A DNA stretch of 35,629 nt from a virus, in IMG/VR virus record IMGVR_UViG_3300030060_001675, positions 1,176 to 36,804 of that record. The stretch is one strand, 5' to 3'. A model generated the notes under the pieces. The model searched no databases. It was not told the DNA's origin and saw only the letters and a list, made by a program, of their open reading frames with translations. Positions within the stretch are counted from its first letter, which is position 1, and every line of letters starts with the position of its first letter. Made by a program: the position numbers and the translations under genes. Below are positions 1 to 6,287 of this stretch, one piece after another.

Positions 1-615
1 CATTTTTATGAATCACAACCTCACAATGTAGAGCTTACTTTAATTGAACAGTATGCATTGGCTAGGTCAATGATTATGAAAACTATAGATACCTTTTTAC
101 CACATGCACCTAAACTTGTATTGGCAGGTGTGCCTGGTAATCATGGTGAAATGTCTAGGACCAGCAAAGGTCAAGTATCTACAAATAGATTAGACAACAG
201 TGACACAATGCACTTGCAAATATGTCAAGAGATTATGTCTGCTAACCCAGATAGGTATGGGAAAGTTGAAGTTAACATTCCTTCTGGCTTCCATCAAACT
301 ATGATGATAAAAGGTAAGACCATTAGTTTTACTCATGGTCATATGAGCGGTGGCAGTGGGAATCCAGAAAACAAAATAGAAAAATGGTGGAAGGGTCAGA
401 TGTATGGATGGTTGCCGCCAGGTGATAGTGAGATACTTGTGACTGCACATTACCACCATCTTCGTATGAAACAACAAGGTGATAGGACCTGGTTTCAAGC
501 ACCATCTATTGATAAGAGTATAGATTTTACAGAACGCACTGGTTTGTGGAGTCATCCAGGAGTATTGACTTTTACAATTAGCAACAAGGGATGGGATAAC
601 TACTACCCTTTATAA
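1..615 (+). CDS. Metallophosphoesterase (calcineurin-like), 5' truncated
   Basis: The reading frame is open from the first base, so the true start lies outside the window and about 204 C-terminal residues are visible. It carries the later metal-binding motifs of calcineurin-like phosphoesterases in the right order: PGNHGE, then FTHGH, then TAHYHH (the GHxH-type motif). The earlier DxH and GDxxD motifs should lie upstream. Members of this superfamily cleave phosphoester bonds with two metal ions; phage versions are often annotated as nuclease- or phosphatase-like, and which substrate applies cannot be told here. Its last 13 bases overlap the end of the convergent nuclease gene, so no terminator fits between them. 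The fold call is good; a role in DNA repair or degradation is inference. Confidence 0.8.
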   Translation, partial: HFYESQPHNVELTLIEQYALARSMIMKTIDTFLPHAPKLVLAGVPGNHGEMSRTSKGQVSTNRLDNSDTMHLQICQEIMSANPDRYGKVEVNIPSGFHQTMMIKGKTISFTHGHMSGGSGNPENKIEKWWKGQMYGWLPPGDSEILVTAHYHHLRMKQQGDRTWFQAPSIDKSIDFTERTGLWSHPGVLTFTISNKGWDNYYPL

Positions 616-1091
616 GATTCTGGTAAAATTTTATACGCTTTTTTATTACCTTTAAAATCTAACTCTGGATAGTAGTGTGTTTCAAACCTTGGATCTTTCC
701 ATATTTCAGCTAATTGTTCTGCTGAATAATACTTGGGTGCTGCATCTTTGTCCTTAAAATAAAATAAACCAACTTTAACTTCTTTGTATTTGCAACCCTT
801 CCAGTGCATCTCCATAATTTTATGGAAGTCACTTGCTTTAAGTCTCAAAGTACCTTTGACTTCTACAAACCATATGTACCCATGTTCAACAACAATGTAA
901 TCTGGTATCAGTAATATGTCAGTAGCATACCAAAACAAATCTAACTTGTTAACTTTGGGATCAGTTCCAATACGAAGGTAGTTTTTGTATTCCTCATAAC
1001 CTTTTGATTGTAAGTAGTTTTGCATTAACAAGTCTGCTTTGTCTGGTCCATTGTTCCTGGATTCATATGAATCTTTATATGTATTACTCAT
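603..1091 (-). CDS. Putative PD-(D/E)XK-type endonuclease
   Basis: 162 aa. The core reads IPDYIVVEHGYIWFVEVKG: Asp64 follows a Pro, a beta-strand stretch comes next, then Glu77-Val-Lys79. That is the PD-(D/E)XK nuclease signature (PD-x12-EVK) of Holliday-junction-resolvase-like and VRR-NUC-type enzymes. Later residues are Lys/Tyr/Glu rich with no second motif I can name. It is the last gene of the leftward operon. Its ATG overlaps the TAA of the zinc-ribbon microprotein upstream (TAATG), which implies coupled translation. A DNA-processing role fits the neighbouring annealing-protein candidate. The family call rests on one motif. Confidence 0.6.
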   Translation of the reverse strand: MSNTYKDSYESRNNGPDKADLLMQNYLQSKGYEEYKNYLRIGTDPKVNKLDLFWYATDILLIPDYIVVEHGYIWFVEVKGTLRLKASDFHKIMEMHWKGCKYKEVKVGLFYFKDKDAAPKYYSAEQLAEIWKDPRFETHYYPELDFKGNKKAYKILPESYKG

Positions 1092-1219
1092 TAATGTTCT
1101 CCAAAATAATCAACAACTTCCCATTGTTTTTCGCAATTATGACAAGCAACTAAATCTTCATCTTTATCACCATGACTCCATCCAACAGATAATTTATGAC
1201 CACAAATTTTACAATTCAT
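1091..1219 (-). CDS. 42-aa zinc-ribbon microprotein
   Basis: A 42-codon gene read by hand. It begins MNCKICGHKLSVGW and carries two cysteine pairs, C3-x2-C6 and C26-x2-C29, the layout of a minimal zinc ribbon. Stop-start overlaps sit at both ends: its ATG lies inside the ATGA stop-start of the gene before it, and its TAA shares a base with the ATG of the nuclease gene after it. This coupling and the regular cysteine spacing argue that it is real. Function unknown; nucleic-acid or protein binding is the usual role of such ribbons. Confidence 0.65.
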   Translation of the reverse strand: MNCKICGHKLSVGWSHGDKDEDLVACHNCEKQWEVVDYFGEH

Positions 1220-1473
1220 TTTTCTTCTTCCCCAAACATTTCTATCCAACACTTTGGGTGTGTGCCTGTAATCATTTGTTCTCTGTAATCTTTGTCTAAT
1301 GATTTAACTGCATCTTGTACATGCATACCTTGGTGAAGAAAAAACATTTCTTGTGTAAATATTTCTACTGTGCCTGTCTGCTTACAATGAAAGCATTTTT
1401 TTGTTTCAATAACATACTTGTCACCATTTATAGCATCATATTTTTTTTCTATTACATTAAAAGGGTATGACAT
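1216..1473 (-). CDS. Conserved hypothetical protein with CxxC (85 aa)
   Basis: 85 aa with a CFHCKQTG cysteine pair (C27, C30) followed by alternating hydrophobic residues, then a helical middle and a TGTHPKCWIEMFGEE end whose lone Cys could complete a zinc site. I recall similar short proteins from other phages but cannot give a function. It overlaps its downstream neighbour by an ATGA and its upstream neighbour by 17 bases, so it is a coupled operon member. Confidence 0.65.
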   Translation of the reverse strand: MSYPFNVIEKKYDAINGDKYVIETKKCFHCKQTGTVEIFTQEMFFLHQGMHVQDAVKSLDKDYREQMITGTHPKCWIEMFGEEEK

Positions 1474-1762
1474 CCTGATCTCCTCCTTGCTCTGCCTTTT
1501 CTACAAGTGCGTGACACACTTTGTATTCCCATTTGTGTATATTATTTGTATCTACCTCTTTGTATCTACAACCACAGTATTTATTTCCTTCCATATCGTA
1601 GTAAAATACTTTATTGTATTTACAATTATGCGGTGACTTGTGTTTAGTATCTGGCGGTGGTGGTATATCAAAGTTGTAGTTAGGGTATCTCTGCTGCAAC
1701 TTAACCTTAAGTTTGTCCACATTAATTGATATACCATCTTCTATAGCCACTCTTTTGGACAA
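1457..1762 (-). CDS. Hypothetical protein (101 aa, TTG start)
   Basis: 101 aa, starting at a TTG that lies 8 bases behind a GGGGAG ribosome-binding site, inside the last codons of the annealing-protein gene (22-base overlap). An in-frame GTG four codons later is the alternative start. The N-terminal third looks helical (VDKLKVKLQQRYPNYNF), followed by a PPPP stretch and a Cys/His-containing centre (HNCKYN, YCGCRY, KVCHALV) that could bind metal. No family recognised. Its end overlaps the next gene by 17 bases. Confidence 0.6.
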   Translation of the reverse strand: MSKRVAIEDGISINVDKLKVKLQQRYPNYNFDIPPPPDTKHKSPHNCKYNKVFYYDMEGNKYCGCRYKEVDTNNIHKWEYKVCHALVEKAEQGGDQDVIPF

Positions 1763-2493
1763 TCAGTATCTCCCCATGCAACCCAACCACAACCATTGTT
1801 GCCTTGGTATGTGCTGCAACTCCAACTTGGTATTCCACCAAATTTATCTGGGTTACTTTGTTTTTTCTCCCTGTTGTCCTCTATCCAGTCTGAATTATTG
1901 CACTCTGGACATGTTCTTACTTTTGATACAGTAACTTCACCAAATACTTCTTCTACTATATCTTTGTCTGTTGTTTGTTCAATTTTATTGTCAATTCCCA
2001 TAGCATTGAACATATCTTCTAATGCTTCATCAGGAATCATAGCTTCAAGTAATTGATTAAGTTGTTTACCTACATCACCAGTTGTGTTTGTCGGATTATT
2101 AGAAGGGGGTTTCGTAGTCTCTTGTACTACTTCTTTTTTTGTTGTCGGTTGTTTTGCAACCTTTGACATTTCCTCCTTGCTAGGTCTAGGTTTTGTACTA
2201 CCCTGATATTTCCAGTTAGCTAATGCACGACCAATAGCAGATGTTTCACAGTTCTCCATCCAAGCATCAGCATTAGCAAATCCACCTTGCCCTTTAGTTT
2301 CTTGTGCTATACCTGTAGCTACTGGTCTTGCATCTTCTTCTTGTTTAAATACTTCTGCTCTAATAGTGACACATGTACCATCTTCAGTTATGTGTGCTAT
2401 CTCTGTATTAATTCTTGCGTTTGGATTATCCTTCCAAAATACTTTAAGTCGATCCTCTACTGTTTCGTAATTATCTAAATTAAATTTAGCCAT
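1741..2493 (-). CDS. Putative single-strand annealing protein (ERF/Rad52-like) with C-terminal zinc ribbon
   Basis: 250 aa. The first ~100 residues have the pattern YETVEDRL.VFW ... ARINTEIAHI ... ENCETSAIGRALANW. The 'ENCETSAIGRALA' element is common in phage proteins annotated as ERF-, Rad52- or ssDNA-binding recombination proteins, which coat single strands and anneal complements. A low-complexity Thr/Lys/Pro/Asn linker follows (about 105-140), then an acidic helical part. The C-terminus holds a zinc-ribbon-like CPECNN ... CSTYQGNNGCGW ... DCPKEW. The ATG is preceded by GAGGAGGAG inside the end of the upstream gene. Known: such proteins sit in phage early regions beside nucleases, as here. 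The exact family is inference. Confidence 0.5.
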   Translation of the reverse strand: MAKFNLDNYETVEDRLKVFWKDNPNARINTEIAHITEDGTCVTIRAEVFKQEEDARPVATGIAQETKGQGGFANADAWMENCETSAIGRALANWKYQGSTKPRPSKEEMSKVAKQPTTKKEVVQETTKPPSNNPTNTTGDVGKQLNQLLEAMIPDEALEDMFNAMGIDNKIEQTTDKDIVEEVFGEVTVSKVRTCPECNNSDWIEDNREKKQSNPDKFGGIPSWSCSTYQGNNGCGWVAWGDTDCPKEWL

Positions 2494-2780
2494 TACTCCT
2501 CCTCTTGTTCTTTTGTCTGTGCTAACTTAACCACTTCGTATATACGCTGCCTAGTTAACTTCAGTAATTTACCTAATTTTATTGCACTAAAACCATTTTT
2601 AAATGCATGTACAATAACTTCATCTCTTTGTACAAGTAATCTATCTAATGCAATTTTTTTTATTTCTATTTGTGTTGTAAGTGTGTCTAAAGATTTTTCA
2701 ATTTCCCAAATTTCTATGTCCTCGACATTTAATTTGACACCATTAGCATAACTTACACCATCAATTTTTTGGTATGCCAT
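2493..2780 (-). CDS. Small helix-turn-helix protein (95 aa)
   Basis: 95 aa. Residues ~23-58 form a heptad-like helix (IWEIEKSLDTLTTQIEIKKI). The C-terminal part, FSAIKLGKLLKLTRQRIYEV, has the alternation of a helix-turn-helix with a sigma-factor-like or Trp-repressor-like recognition helix. The protein ends EQEEE, and those GAG codons are also the ribosome-binding site of the annealing-protein gene (TAATG overlap). A DNA-binding regulator or accessory factor is likely; the target is unknown. Confidence 0.6.
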   Translation of the reverse strand: MAYQKIDGVSYANGVKLNVEDIEIWEIEKSLDTLTTQIEIKKIALDRLLVQRDEVIVHAFKNGFSAIKLGKLLKLTRQRIYEVVKLAQTKEQEEE

Positions 2781-2916
2781 ATTGTTTTCTCCATTTTCTC
2801 TCTTGGTATAATCTGTATATAAAATTTACTTTGTCTGCTAACCAGTTAGCCATTGTCCATGCACCTATTATATAAATAGGCAGCGACAATAAAAGCAGCA
2901 TCAATAACTTATCCAT
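2761..2916 (-). CDS. One-TM microprotein (51 aa)
   Basis: A 51-codon gene read by hand, beginning MDKLLMLLLLSLPIYIIG. Residues ~4-26 form one hydrophobic membrane helix, followed by a positively charged cytosolic-looking tail (RLYQERKWRKQYG). Its ATG shares a base with the TAA of the gene before it, and its end overlaps the next gene by 20 bases, providing that gene's GGAG site. Small TM proteins in early phage operons often alter host membrane functions, but nothing here identifies which. Confidence 0.6.
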   Translation of the reverse strand: MDKLLMLLLLSLPIYIIGAWTMANWLADKVNFIYRLYQERKWRKQYGIPKN

Positions 2917-3068
2917 TACTCCTCCTCACAATCGCAATCTATTGCTTTGTAATATGGTGGTGTAGTTTTACTTTCTGTACAACATATAATATCTACAAAT
3001 TCTTCTTGTTCTTCTTCAGATAATTTCTGTGGTGTAGTTTTACTTTCTGTACAACATATAATATCCAT
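2916..3068 (-). CDS. 50-aa microprotein built from an internal duplication
   Basis: A 50-codon gene read by hand. Residues 2-13 (DIICCTESKTTP) recur exactly at residues 26-37, 24 codons apart, encoded by 37-bp direct repeats. Each copy has a Cys-Cys pair, and a CDC occurs near the end. The last codons are three GAG, doubling as the ribosome-binding site of the following gene. Start and stop both overlap neighbours by one base (TAATG). No function known; a small metal-binding or redox role is possible. Confidence 0.55.
   Translation of the reverse strand: MDIICCTESKTTPQKLSEEEQEEFVDIICCTESKTTPPYYKAIDCDCEEE
2957..3065. repeat. 37-bp direct repeat pair, 72-bp period
   Basis: Bases 2957-2993 and 3029-3065 are identical. 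The period of 72 is a multiple of three, so the duplication keeps the reading frame of the 50-aa microprotein. The sequence between copies is not repeated, so either only part was duplicated or the spacer has diverged. Confidence 0.9.
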
Positions 3069-3442
3069 TATTCCTCCTTCTCTTCGATCTCCATAATAAA
3101 ATCTATTGTGCCTTGTAAATCTTCTAATAAGTTAGTAAATTCAAATGGCTCAAAGTCATCATAAAAACTTGGCTCAAACTTTGCATCCTTTCCTGGTCCA
3201 ACTTCATACCAATTATTATTGTGAATTTCTAATACATCACTATCAATTAATTTAGATAGTTCCTCATCAGTATTTGCAACTTCGTTAGGCAATACTCTAC
3301 CTAATTCTTTATGGTCTATTTTTATTTCGCCACAAGCTACTAAACACCACTCACGATTCTTGTACTTTACTCTCATAACTACACCATCATAAAATAAACT
3401 ATCCTGTTTATCTTTTGTAGTTTTGTTTTCTAATATCTCCAT
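3068..3442 (-). CDS. Hypothetical acidic protein (124 aa)
   Basis: 124 aa, acidic, with no family I recognise. It has a beta-like N-terminal half (GVVMRVKYKNREWCLVACGE), a 'KLIDSDVLEIHNNNWYEV' stretch that could be a small wHTH-like or SH3-like segment, and a Glu/Phe-rich end. Its final codons spell AAGGAGGAATAATG, so the C-terminal KEE is the ribosome-binding site of the following gene. Confidence 0.65.
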   Translation of the reverse strand: MEILENKTTKDKQDSLFYDGVVMRVKYKNREWCLVACGEIKIDHKELGRVLPNEVANTDEELSKLIDSDVLEIHNNNWYEVGPGKDAKFEPSFYDDFEPFEFTNLLEDLQGTIDFIMEIEEKEE

Positions 3443-3678
3443 TATTCCTCCTCTTTGTCTGCAAGTTGTTGTTCATCATTAGATAAATCAATCTCTTGTG
3501 CTATCTTCATAGTGTTTTCGTTATGGTCCTGGACAAACTCATCCAGGAGTTCTGCTAACCGCTTTGTGTTTAGGGATGTCAGTACAATAGACTTCTCTAC
3601 CTTTTGACCTCCACATGCGTTAGCTAATTTAATTGCCCATGTCTTGATAGACTTAGGGTCATCAAATATATTAGGCAT
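3442..3678 (-). CDS. Hypothetical protein (78 aa)
   Basis: The ATG at 3678 was chosen because GGAGG stands 7 bases ahead of it and it avoids overlap with the previous gene; a start at 3711 would add 11 residues. The protein begins MPNIFDDPKSIKTWAIKL, is mostly helical and ends DKEEE, encoded by the GAGGAGGAATAATG that starts the next gene. A perfect TCCTGGA/TCCAGGA hairpin (3527-3548) lies inside it. No function recognised. Confidence 0.65.
   Translation of the reverse strand: MPNIFDDPKSIKTWAIKLANACGGQKVEKSIVLTSLNTKRLAELLDEFVQDHNENTMKIAQEIDLSNDEQQLADKEEE
3527..3548. repeat. TCCTGGA/TCCAGGA hairpin inside a gene
   Basis: A 7-bp perfect inverted repeat with an 8-base loop inside the 78-aa gene. 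It uses the TCCWGGA heptamer that recurs through the first 6.4 kb. Confidence 0.6.
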
Positions 3679-3680
3679 TA

Positions 3681-3866
3681 CTAATCCTCCAACCTTGTAA
3701 AAGACATCCACGCAATCCCATCTTTATCGTATTTAAGGTATTCTTTTGTTATCCCCATACTTCTTATTAAAGGTATTGACATTAGCTTATTGTAAGCAGA
3801 TCGTGGAGTTGCTGCATCTACATCTACTCTAAAATCTTCCCTCGTTTTAAATGAAAATGTTTCCAT
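3681..3866 (-). CDS. Hypothetical protein (61 aa)
   Basis: 61 aa (METFSFKTREDFRVDVDAAT...). The pattern 'DVDAATPRSAYNKLMSIPLI' resembles short phage proteins in which a beta-strand is followed by a helix of the 'VxAxTPRxAYxK' type. A strong GGAGG precedes the ATG. The 15-bp element CTTTGATTCTTATGT (plus strand) sits immediately upstream. Function unknown. Confidence 0.6.
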   Translation of the reverse strand: METFSFKTREDFRVDVDAATPRSAYNKLMSIPLIRSMGITKEYLKYDKDGIAWMSFTRLED

Positions 3867-3879
3867 TTACTTCCTCCTT

Positions 3880-4107
3880 CTTTGATTCTTATGTTTGTTT
3901 ATTTAGTAGCAGTATCTAATTCAATCAGCTTGACTATAAATATACTACCAAAATCTCTTAGCTCTCTAACCTTGCACTTTGCGGCATGCTTGTTGTCGAA
4001 CTCCCATGTGTTAATACCTCCATAGAGATTTACACACTGTACTTGATATATCATAGTATCTCCTATGTAATCCTTACTTTAATCCTAGTCCTCTTTGATT
4101 CTTATGT
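3880..4107. repeat. 15-bp direct repeat ahead of two leftward genes
   Basis: CTTTGATTCTTATGT occurs at 3880-3894 and 4093-4107. One copy directly precedes the ribosome-binding site of the 61-aa gene. The other lies just downstream of a candidate -10, in the leader of the 51-aa gene. It may be a duplicated leader or regulatory element. Confidence 0.5.
3899..4054 (-). CDS. Hypothetical protein (51 aa)
   Basis: A 51-codon gene read by hand: MIYQVQCVNLYGGINTWEF at the start, then basic residues (KHAAKCKVREL) and a hydrophobic end (FGSIFIVKLIEL). It has GGAG 6 bases before ATG. It looks like a small alpha/beta protein; no family recognised. It is the first gene after the leftward terminator at 4148-4208, so it probably heads its own transcript. 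Confidence 0.55.
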   Translation of the reverse strand: MIYQVQCVNLYGGINTWEFDNKHAAKCKVRELRDFGSIFIVKLIELDTATK

Positions 4108-4113
4108 AAACTA

Positions 4114-4122
4114 TATATAACA
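4114..4122 (-). promoter_or_regulatory. Candidate leftward extended -10 promoter
   Basis: On the minus strand this reads TGTTATATA, an extended -10 (TGn plus TATATA) like the other candidates here (TGTTATAAT, TGTTATAGT). It lies just past a strong leftward terminator and about 60 bases upstream of the 51-aa gene, where a restart promoter would be expected. No clear -35 is visible. Confidence 0.35.
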
Positions 4123-4147
4123 TTTAGTTTGTATAAAATTTTGATCG

Positions 4148-4208
4148 AAAAAAATAGTGCTTGGTCCTGGATACCAGGTTAAGCATCAGGAGTCCAGGAC
4201 CTTGCACT
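4148..4208 (-). terminator. Strong leftward intrinsic terminator
   Basis: On the minus strand: AGTGC, AA, GGTCCTGGA, a 21-base loop, TCCAGGACC, AA, GCACT, A, then seven T. The two paired blocks (5 and 9 bp) are separated by a symmetrical AA/AA internal loop, and the U-run follows one base after the stem. It ends transcripts coming from genes between 4228 and 5556. Confidence 0.8.
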
Positions 4209-4227
4209 TCATCAAGGGGATAGCGGA

Positions 4228-4383
4228 TTAAATCTTCTCTTCACCAAATTCTTCTACCATTTTAGATTCTACTCGGTCCAATGCTCCTGGACTCTTAACA
4301 CACTCTTGCTCTAAATGATAGATTTTTTGCTCTAGCTTGTAGTTTTCTTCTTCAAGCTGCTTATATCTTTTATATATGTCCAT
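4228..4383 (-). CDS. Coiled-coil microprotein (51 aa)
   Basis: A 51-codon gene read by hand. Residues 3-28 (IYKRYKQLEEENYKLEQKI and on) are a heptad-patterned coiled coil; the remainder is acidic. GGAG lies 8 bases ahead of the ATG and the previous stop is immediately adjacent (TAAATG). It is the last gene before the terminator at 4148-4208. Function unknown. Confidence 0.6.
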   Translation of the reverse strand: MDIYKRYKQLEEENYKLEQKIYHLEQECVKSPGALDRVESKMVEEFGEEKI

Positions 4384-4485
4384 TTATACGCACTCCTTCT
4401 TTGTGTACAATTTTATATAACATGGATGGCATAAATTTATTTCATCTATATAACCATATATATTATTACATTTTGCACATTTCAT
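4384..4485 (-). CDS. 33-aa zinc-ribbon microprotein
   Basis: A 33-codon gene read by hand: MKCAKCNNIYGYIDEINLCH, continuing to a second pair. Cysteines pair as C3-x2-C6 and C19-x2-C22, a minimal zinc knuckle. The start overlaps the previous TAA by one base and the stop touches the next ATG. This tight packing plus the regular cysteine spacing supports a real gene. Confidence 0.55.
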   Translation of the reverse strand: MKCAKCNNIYGYIDEINLCHPCYIKLYTKKECV

Positions 4486-4607
4486 TAGCAGCACTCCTTA
4501 CATGTGTCCATATCACCATCACCTTTAAAATGATTCTGACAATTTCCACATAGAGTTGAACCATCCAGGTCATCTCCAGGCATGATTAAGTCTCCTAGTT
4601 TTAACAT
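4485..4607 (-). CDS. 40-aa Cys-rich microprotein
   Basis: A 40-codon gene read by hand. The C-terminal half has C20-x2-C23 and then C36-x2-CC (C36, C39, C40), a zinc-finger-like set of ligands; the N-terminus is acidic (PGDDLDGST). It overlaps the next gene by a TAATG and the previous gene by 7 bases. Function unknown. Confidence 0.5.
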   Translation of the reverse strand: MLKLGDLIMPGDDLDGSTLCGNCQNHFKGDGDMDTCKECC

Positions 4608-4726
4608 GTTTGCTCCTTATCATATTTTAATATTTGTTCTAATCTTCCTTTAGCAAATTCAATAATTTCTTTTAATTCATTTATATTGTTACACTCAGCT
4701 ATATATGAATTTAGTTCTTCACTCAT
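4601..4726 (-). CDS. Helical microprotein (41 aa)
   Basis: A 41-codon gene read by hand, MSEELNSYIAECNNINELKE at the start, predicted all-helical with heptad spacing of Leu/Ile. A GGAG lies 6 bases before ATG. It is the first gene after a gap holding two hairpins (4745-4784). No function recognised. Confidence 0.5.
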   Translation of the reverse strand: MSEELNSYIAECNNINELKEIIEFAKGRLEQILKYDKEQTC

Positions 4727-4744
4727 TTTTCTCCTTGTTTGTTT

Positions 4745-4784
4745 GAGTCTAAGACTCCTAAAGGACTCCAGGATAGAAGTCCTT
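4745..4784. repeat. Two adjacent hairpins in an intergenic gap
   Basis: A 13-bp palindrome (GAGTCT-A-AGACTC, 4745-4757) is followed by AAGGACT, a 10-base loop and AGTCCTT (4761-4784). There is no T-run on either strand, so this looks more like an RNA processing or stability element, or an operator, than a complete terminator. Confidence 0.5.
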
Positions 4785-4792
4785 CGAGAGTG

Positions 4793-5188
4793 TTAGTCAA
4801 ATAGCCTATTAATATTAGTGCCACCATTAGCACCACCACGAATATCTACTGCATCAATTTTTGATCTAGTTTTGAATCCACCTAAATCAAATTCTCCTAA
4901 TTCACAAGAAAATGCTTTGCCGATTCCATAGTGGTCTCTAACCCATGCTTGGTGTTTTCTTGTAGTCATAGAATAAAACTCATTACATAAAATTACTTTA
5001 GTTTGGTTTATAATGCTACTACTGTCCACATCTACCACATAAGCGATTGGAGTATTGTAAGACACTATTAAATCGTATTTCGTGCCTTCTACCCTTCTTA
5101 ATGTGCCTGTTGTGTTTAGGTTGCGTACCTGCTGGACCACATTATTTTCTGTTAGTGGTGCTTTTGGGTATTTGTATATTGTTTTCAT
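4793..5188 (-). CDS. Conserved hypothetical phage protein (131 aa)
   Basis: 131 aa. The centre has the pattern 'YDLIVSYNTPIAYVVDVD ... CNEFYSMTTRKHQAWVRDHYG': a beta-strand with SYNTPIA, then an 'FYSxTTxKHxxWVR' element. I recall this combination in uncharacterised phage proteins, often with Cys- or Gly-rich tails; this one ends in GGANGGTNINRLFD. No catalytic residues can be named. The ATG follows GGAGGATAA from the gene upstream. Confidence 0.65.
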   Translation of the reverse strand: MKTIYKYPKAPLTENNVVQQVRNLNTTGTLRRVEGTKYDLIVSYNTPIAYVVDVDSSSIINQTKVILCNEFYSMTTRKHQAWVRDHYGIGKAFSCELGEFDLGGFKTRSKIDAVDIRGGANGGTNINRLFD

Positions 5189-5374
5189 TTATCCTCCTCT
5201 AATAATTTCTTCTAATTCTTTATTAATAGAATTTCTTACAAAATTAAATTCCTGCTCCATTTTTGTATATTGTTTTTTCCAATATGCGTTTATTAATTTT
5301 TCTTTTAATTCCTCTAATTCCTTGTTGCTTAACAAGTCCTTAGATTCTTTTAGTATGTTTATAATGTTATCCAT
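5189..5374 (-). CDS. Coiled-coil protein (61 aa)
   Basis: 61 aa, almost entirely helical with Leu/Ile heptads (ILKESKDLLSNKELEELKEK). It ends IIRGG, whose AGAGGAGGA codons form the ribosome-binding site of the next gene. No function recognised; a small multimerising regulator is possible. Confidence 0.6.
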   Translation of the reverse strand: MDNIINILKESKDLLSNKELEELKEKLINAYWKKQYTKMEQEFNFVRNSINKELEEIIRGG

Positions 5375-5376
5375 TA

Positions 5377-5556
5377 TTATTTCCCCTCCTTTGTTAGTGA
5401 TTGCAAAGCATGAATCATATTTACAAGAGCATAATTATCGTTAGCTGTAAAATATTCTTCATAATTAGGTACTTCGTTATCATCAAATACATTTATATCG
5501 TTGTCTATTTCAACAGCTTTTTCTAATGCTTTGATTAATTTTTGTACTTTATCCAT
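5377..5556 (-). CDS. Acidic hypothetical protein (59 aa), first gene of the leftward operon
   Basis: 59 aa from an ATG with GGGAG ahead of it. It has an amphipathic helix (MDKVQKLIKALEKAVEI), then an acidic segment and another helix. The same frame stays open to a GTG at 5706, which would add 50 residues. That GTG stands 8 bases downstream of a TATAAC box, so a leaderless 109-aa form is possible. Function unknown. Confidence 0.55.
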   Translation of the reverse strand: MDKVQKLIKALEKAVEIDNDINVFDDNEVPNYEEYFTANDNYALVNMIHALQSLTKEGK

Positions 5557-5714
5557 TATTCTCCCTTGTATGTTTGTAATCTTTACTTTACTATATCCAG
5601 GATTTATGCAACATGTTTTTAATATTTTTTCCAGGAGTTTAAACAACGCATCCCCCTCTTGCAGAAGTTTAAATTTAGTACGCATACTGTAATAAATACT
5701 TAACACAATATCTA

Positions 5715-5742
5715 GTTATACAACATATAGAAGTTATAACAA
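5715..5742 (-). promoter_or_regulatory. Candidate promoter of the leftward operon
   Basis: On the minus strand: TTGTTA, 16 bases, TATAAC. It is the best -35/-10 pair just upstream of the first leftward gene. Transcription would begin near 5707, at or next to the GTG at 5706. Confidence 0.4.
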
Positions 5743-5852
5743 TACAATATATAATCTAAACCTAAACTATACATTGAGATTTAAAGAGGTAGGGTTTAAT
5801 GTGACCCCCTGTGTTGTGTTGTGTGTAACCTGGAAAAGATTGCTGTTAAAGG

Positions 5853-5890
5853 GGTACTATATATTGTGGTACTAGATCTAGTGTAGTACC
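5853..5890. repeat. Palindrome cluster, operator-like
   Basis: GGTACTA at 5853-5859 is repeated at 5869-5875. The second copy runs into the perfect 12-bp palindrome ACTAGATCTAGT (5871-5882) and is answered by the inverted copy TAGTACC (5884-5890). Nested direct and inverted repeats in a divergent intergenic region are typical of repressor binding sites. Confidence 0.55.
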
Positions 5891-6174
5891 TAATTAAAGT
5901 GTATATTACAATAAATAAATGTAACTTATAAAGTGATTATGTTTAATTACTTTATATTAAAAAAATTAAGTAGTTCTAACCCTGTGTCACTCCCTCCCAA
6001 AAACCAGAATGAACTCTTTAGTGAACATTTAAATATGTGAAGTAATAGCCTATTACGCTAGTTACCATGGTCCTGCTAATCCACTTATTTAATATTTATA
6101 GTCAAGATTCCTTTTCTAAAAGCAGGAAGAAATCTTTGCTTGTGGTTTTACTATAACAGGTTTTACTTTTAGTG

Positions 6175-6252
6175 GTAGTATTTTACTACAGGGTTTTTGT
6201 AGTAGTAGGAGTTTCCTCCTTTCGCCTACGATCAATCACACAGAAACCCTGT
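6175..6252. repeat. Nested inverted repeats
   Basis: GTAGTA-TTT-TACTAC forms a small stem (6175-6189). ACAGGGTTT (6188-6196) has its inverse AAACCCTGT at 6244-6252. Between them AGGAG and CTCCT, and GTAGG and CCTAC, can also pair. The whole can fold into a branched structure directly upstream of the -35 at 6261. Confidence 0.45.
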
Positions 6253-6260
6253 ATATTTCT

Positions 6261-6287
6261 TTGCATAGTTCTGATATATGTTATAAT
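6261..6287 (+). promoter_or_regulatory. Rightward promoter with extended -10
   Basis: TTGCAT, 15 bases, TATAAT, with TG one base ahead of the -10 (TGTTATAAT). The promoter before the scaffold gene (26172-26198) has the same TTGCAT-N15-TATAAT arrangement. Transcription would start near 6294 and run through the hairpin region. Confidence 0.6.

Noticed and set aside
1418-1636. Plus-strand hydrophobic frame over two leftward genes
   Set aside because: A Phe/Ile/Val-rich frame is the expected mirror of AT-rich Lys/Glu/Asn coding sequence; no start context.
6186-6266. 26-codon minus-strand basic peptide
   Set aside because: No ribosome-binding site; it lies in the inverted-repeat region and overlaps the rightward -35.
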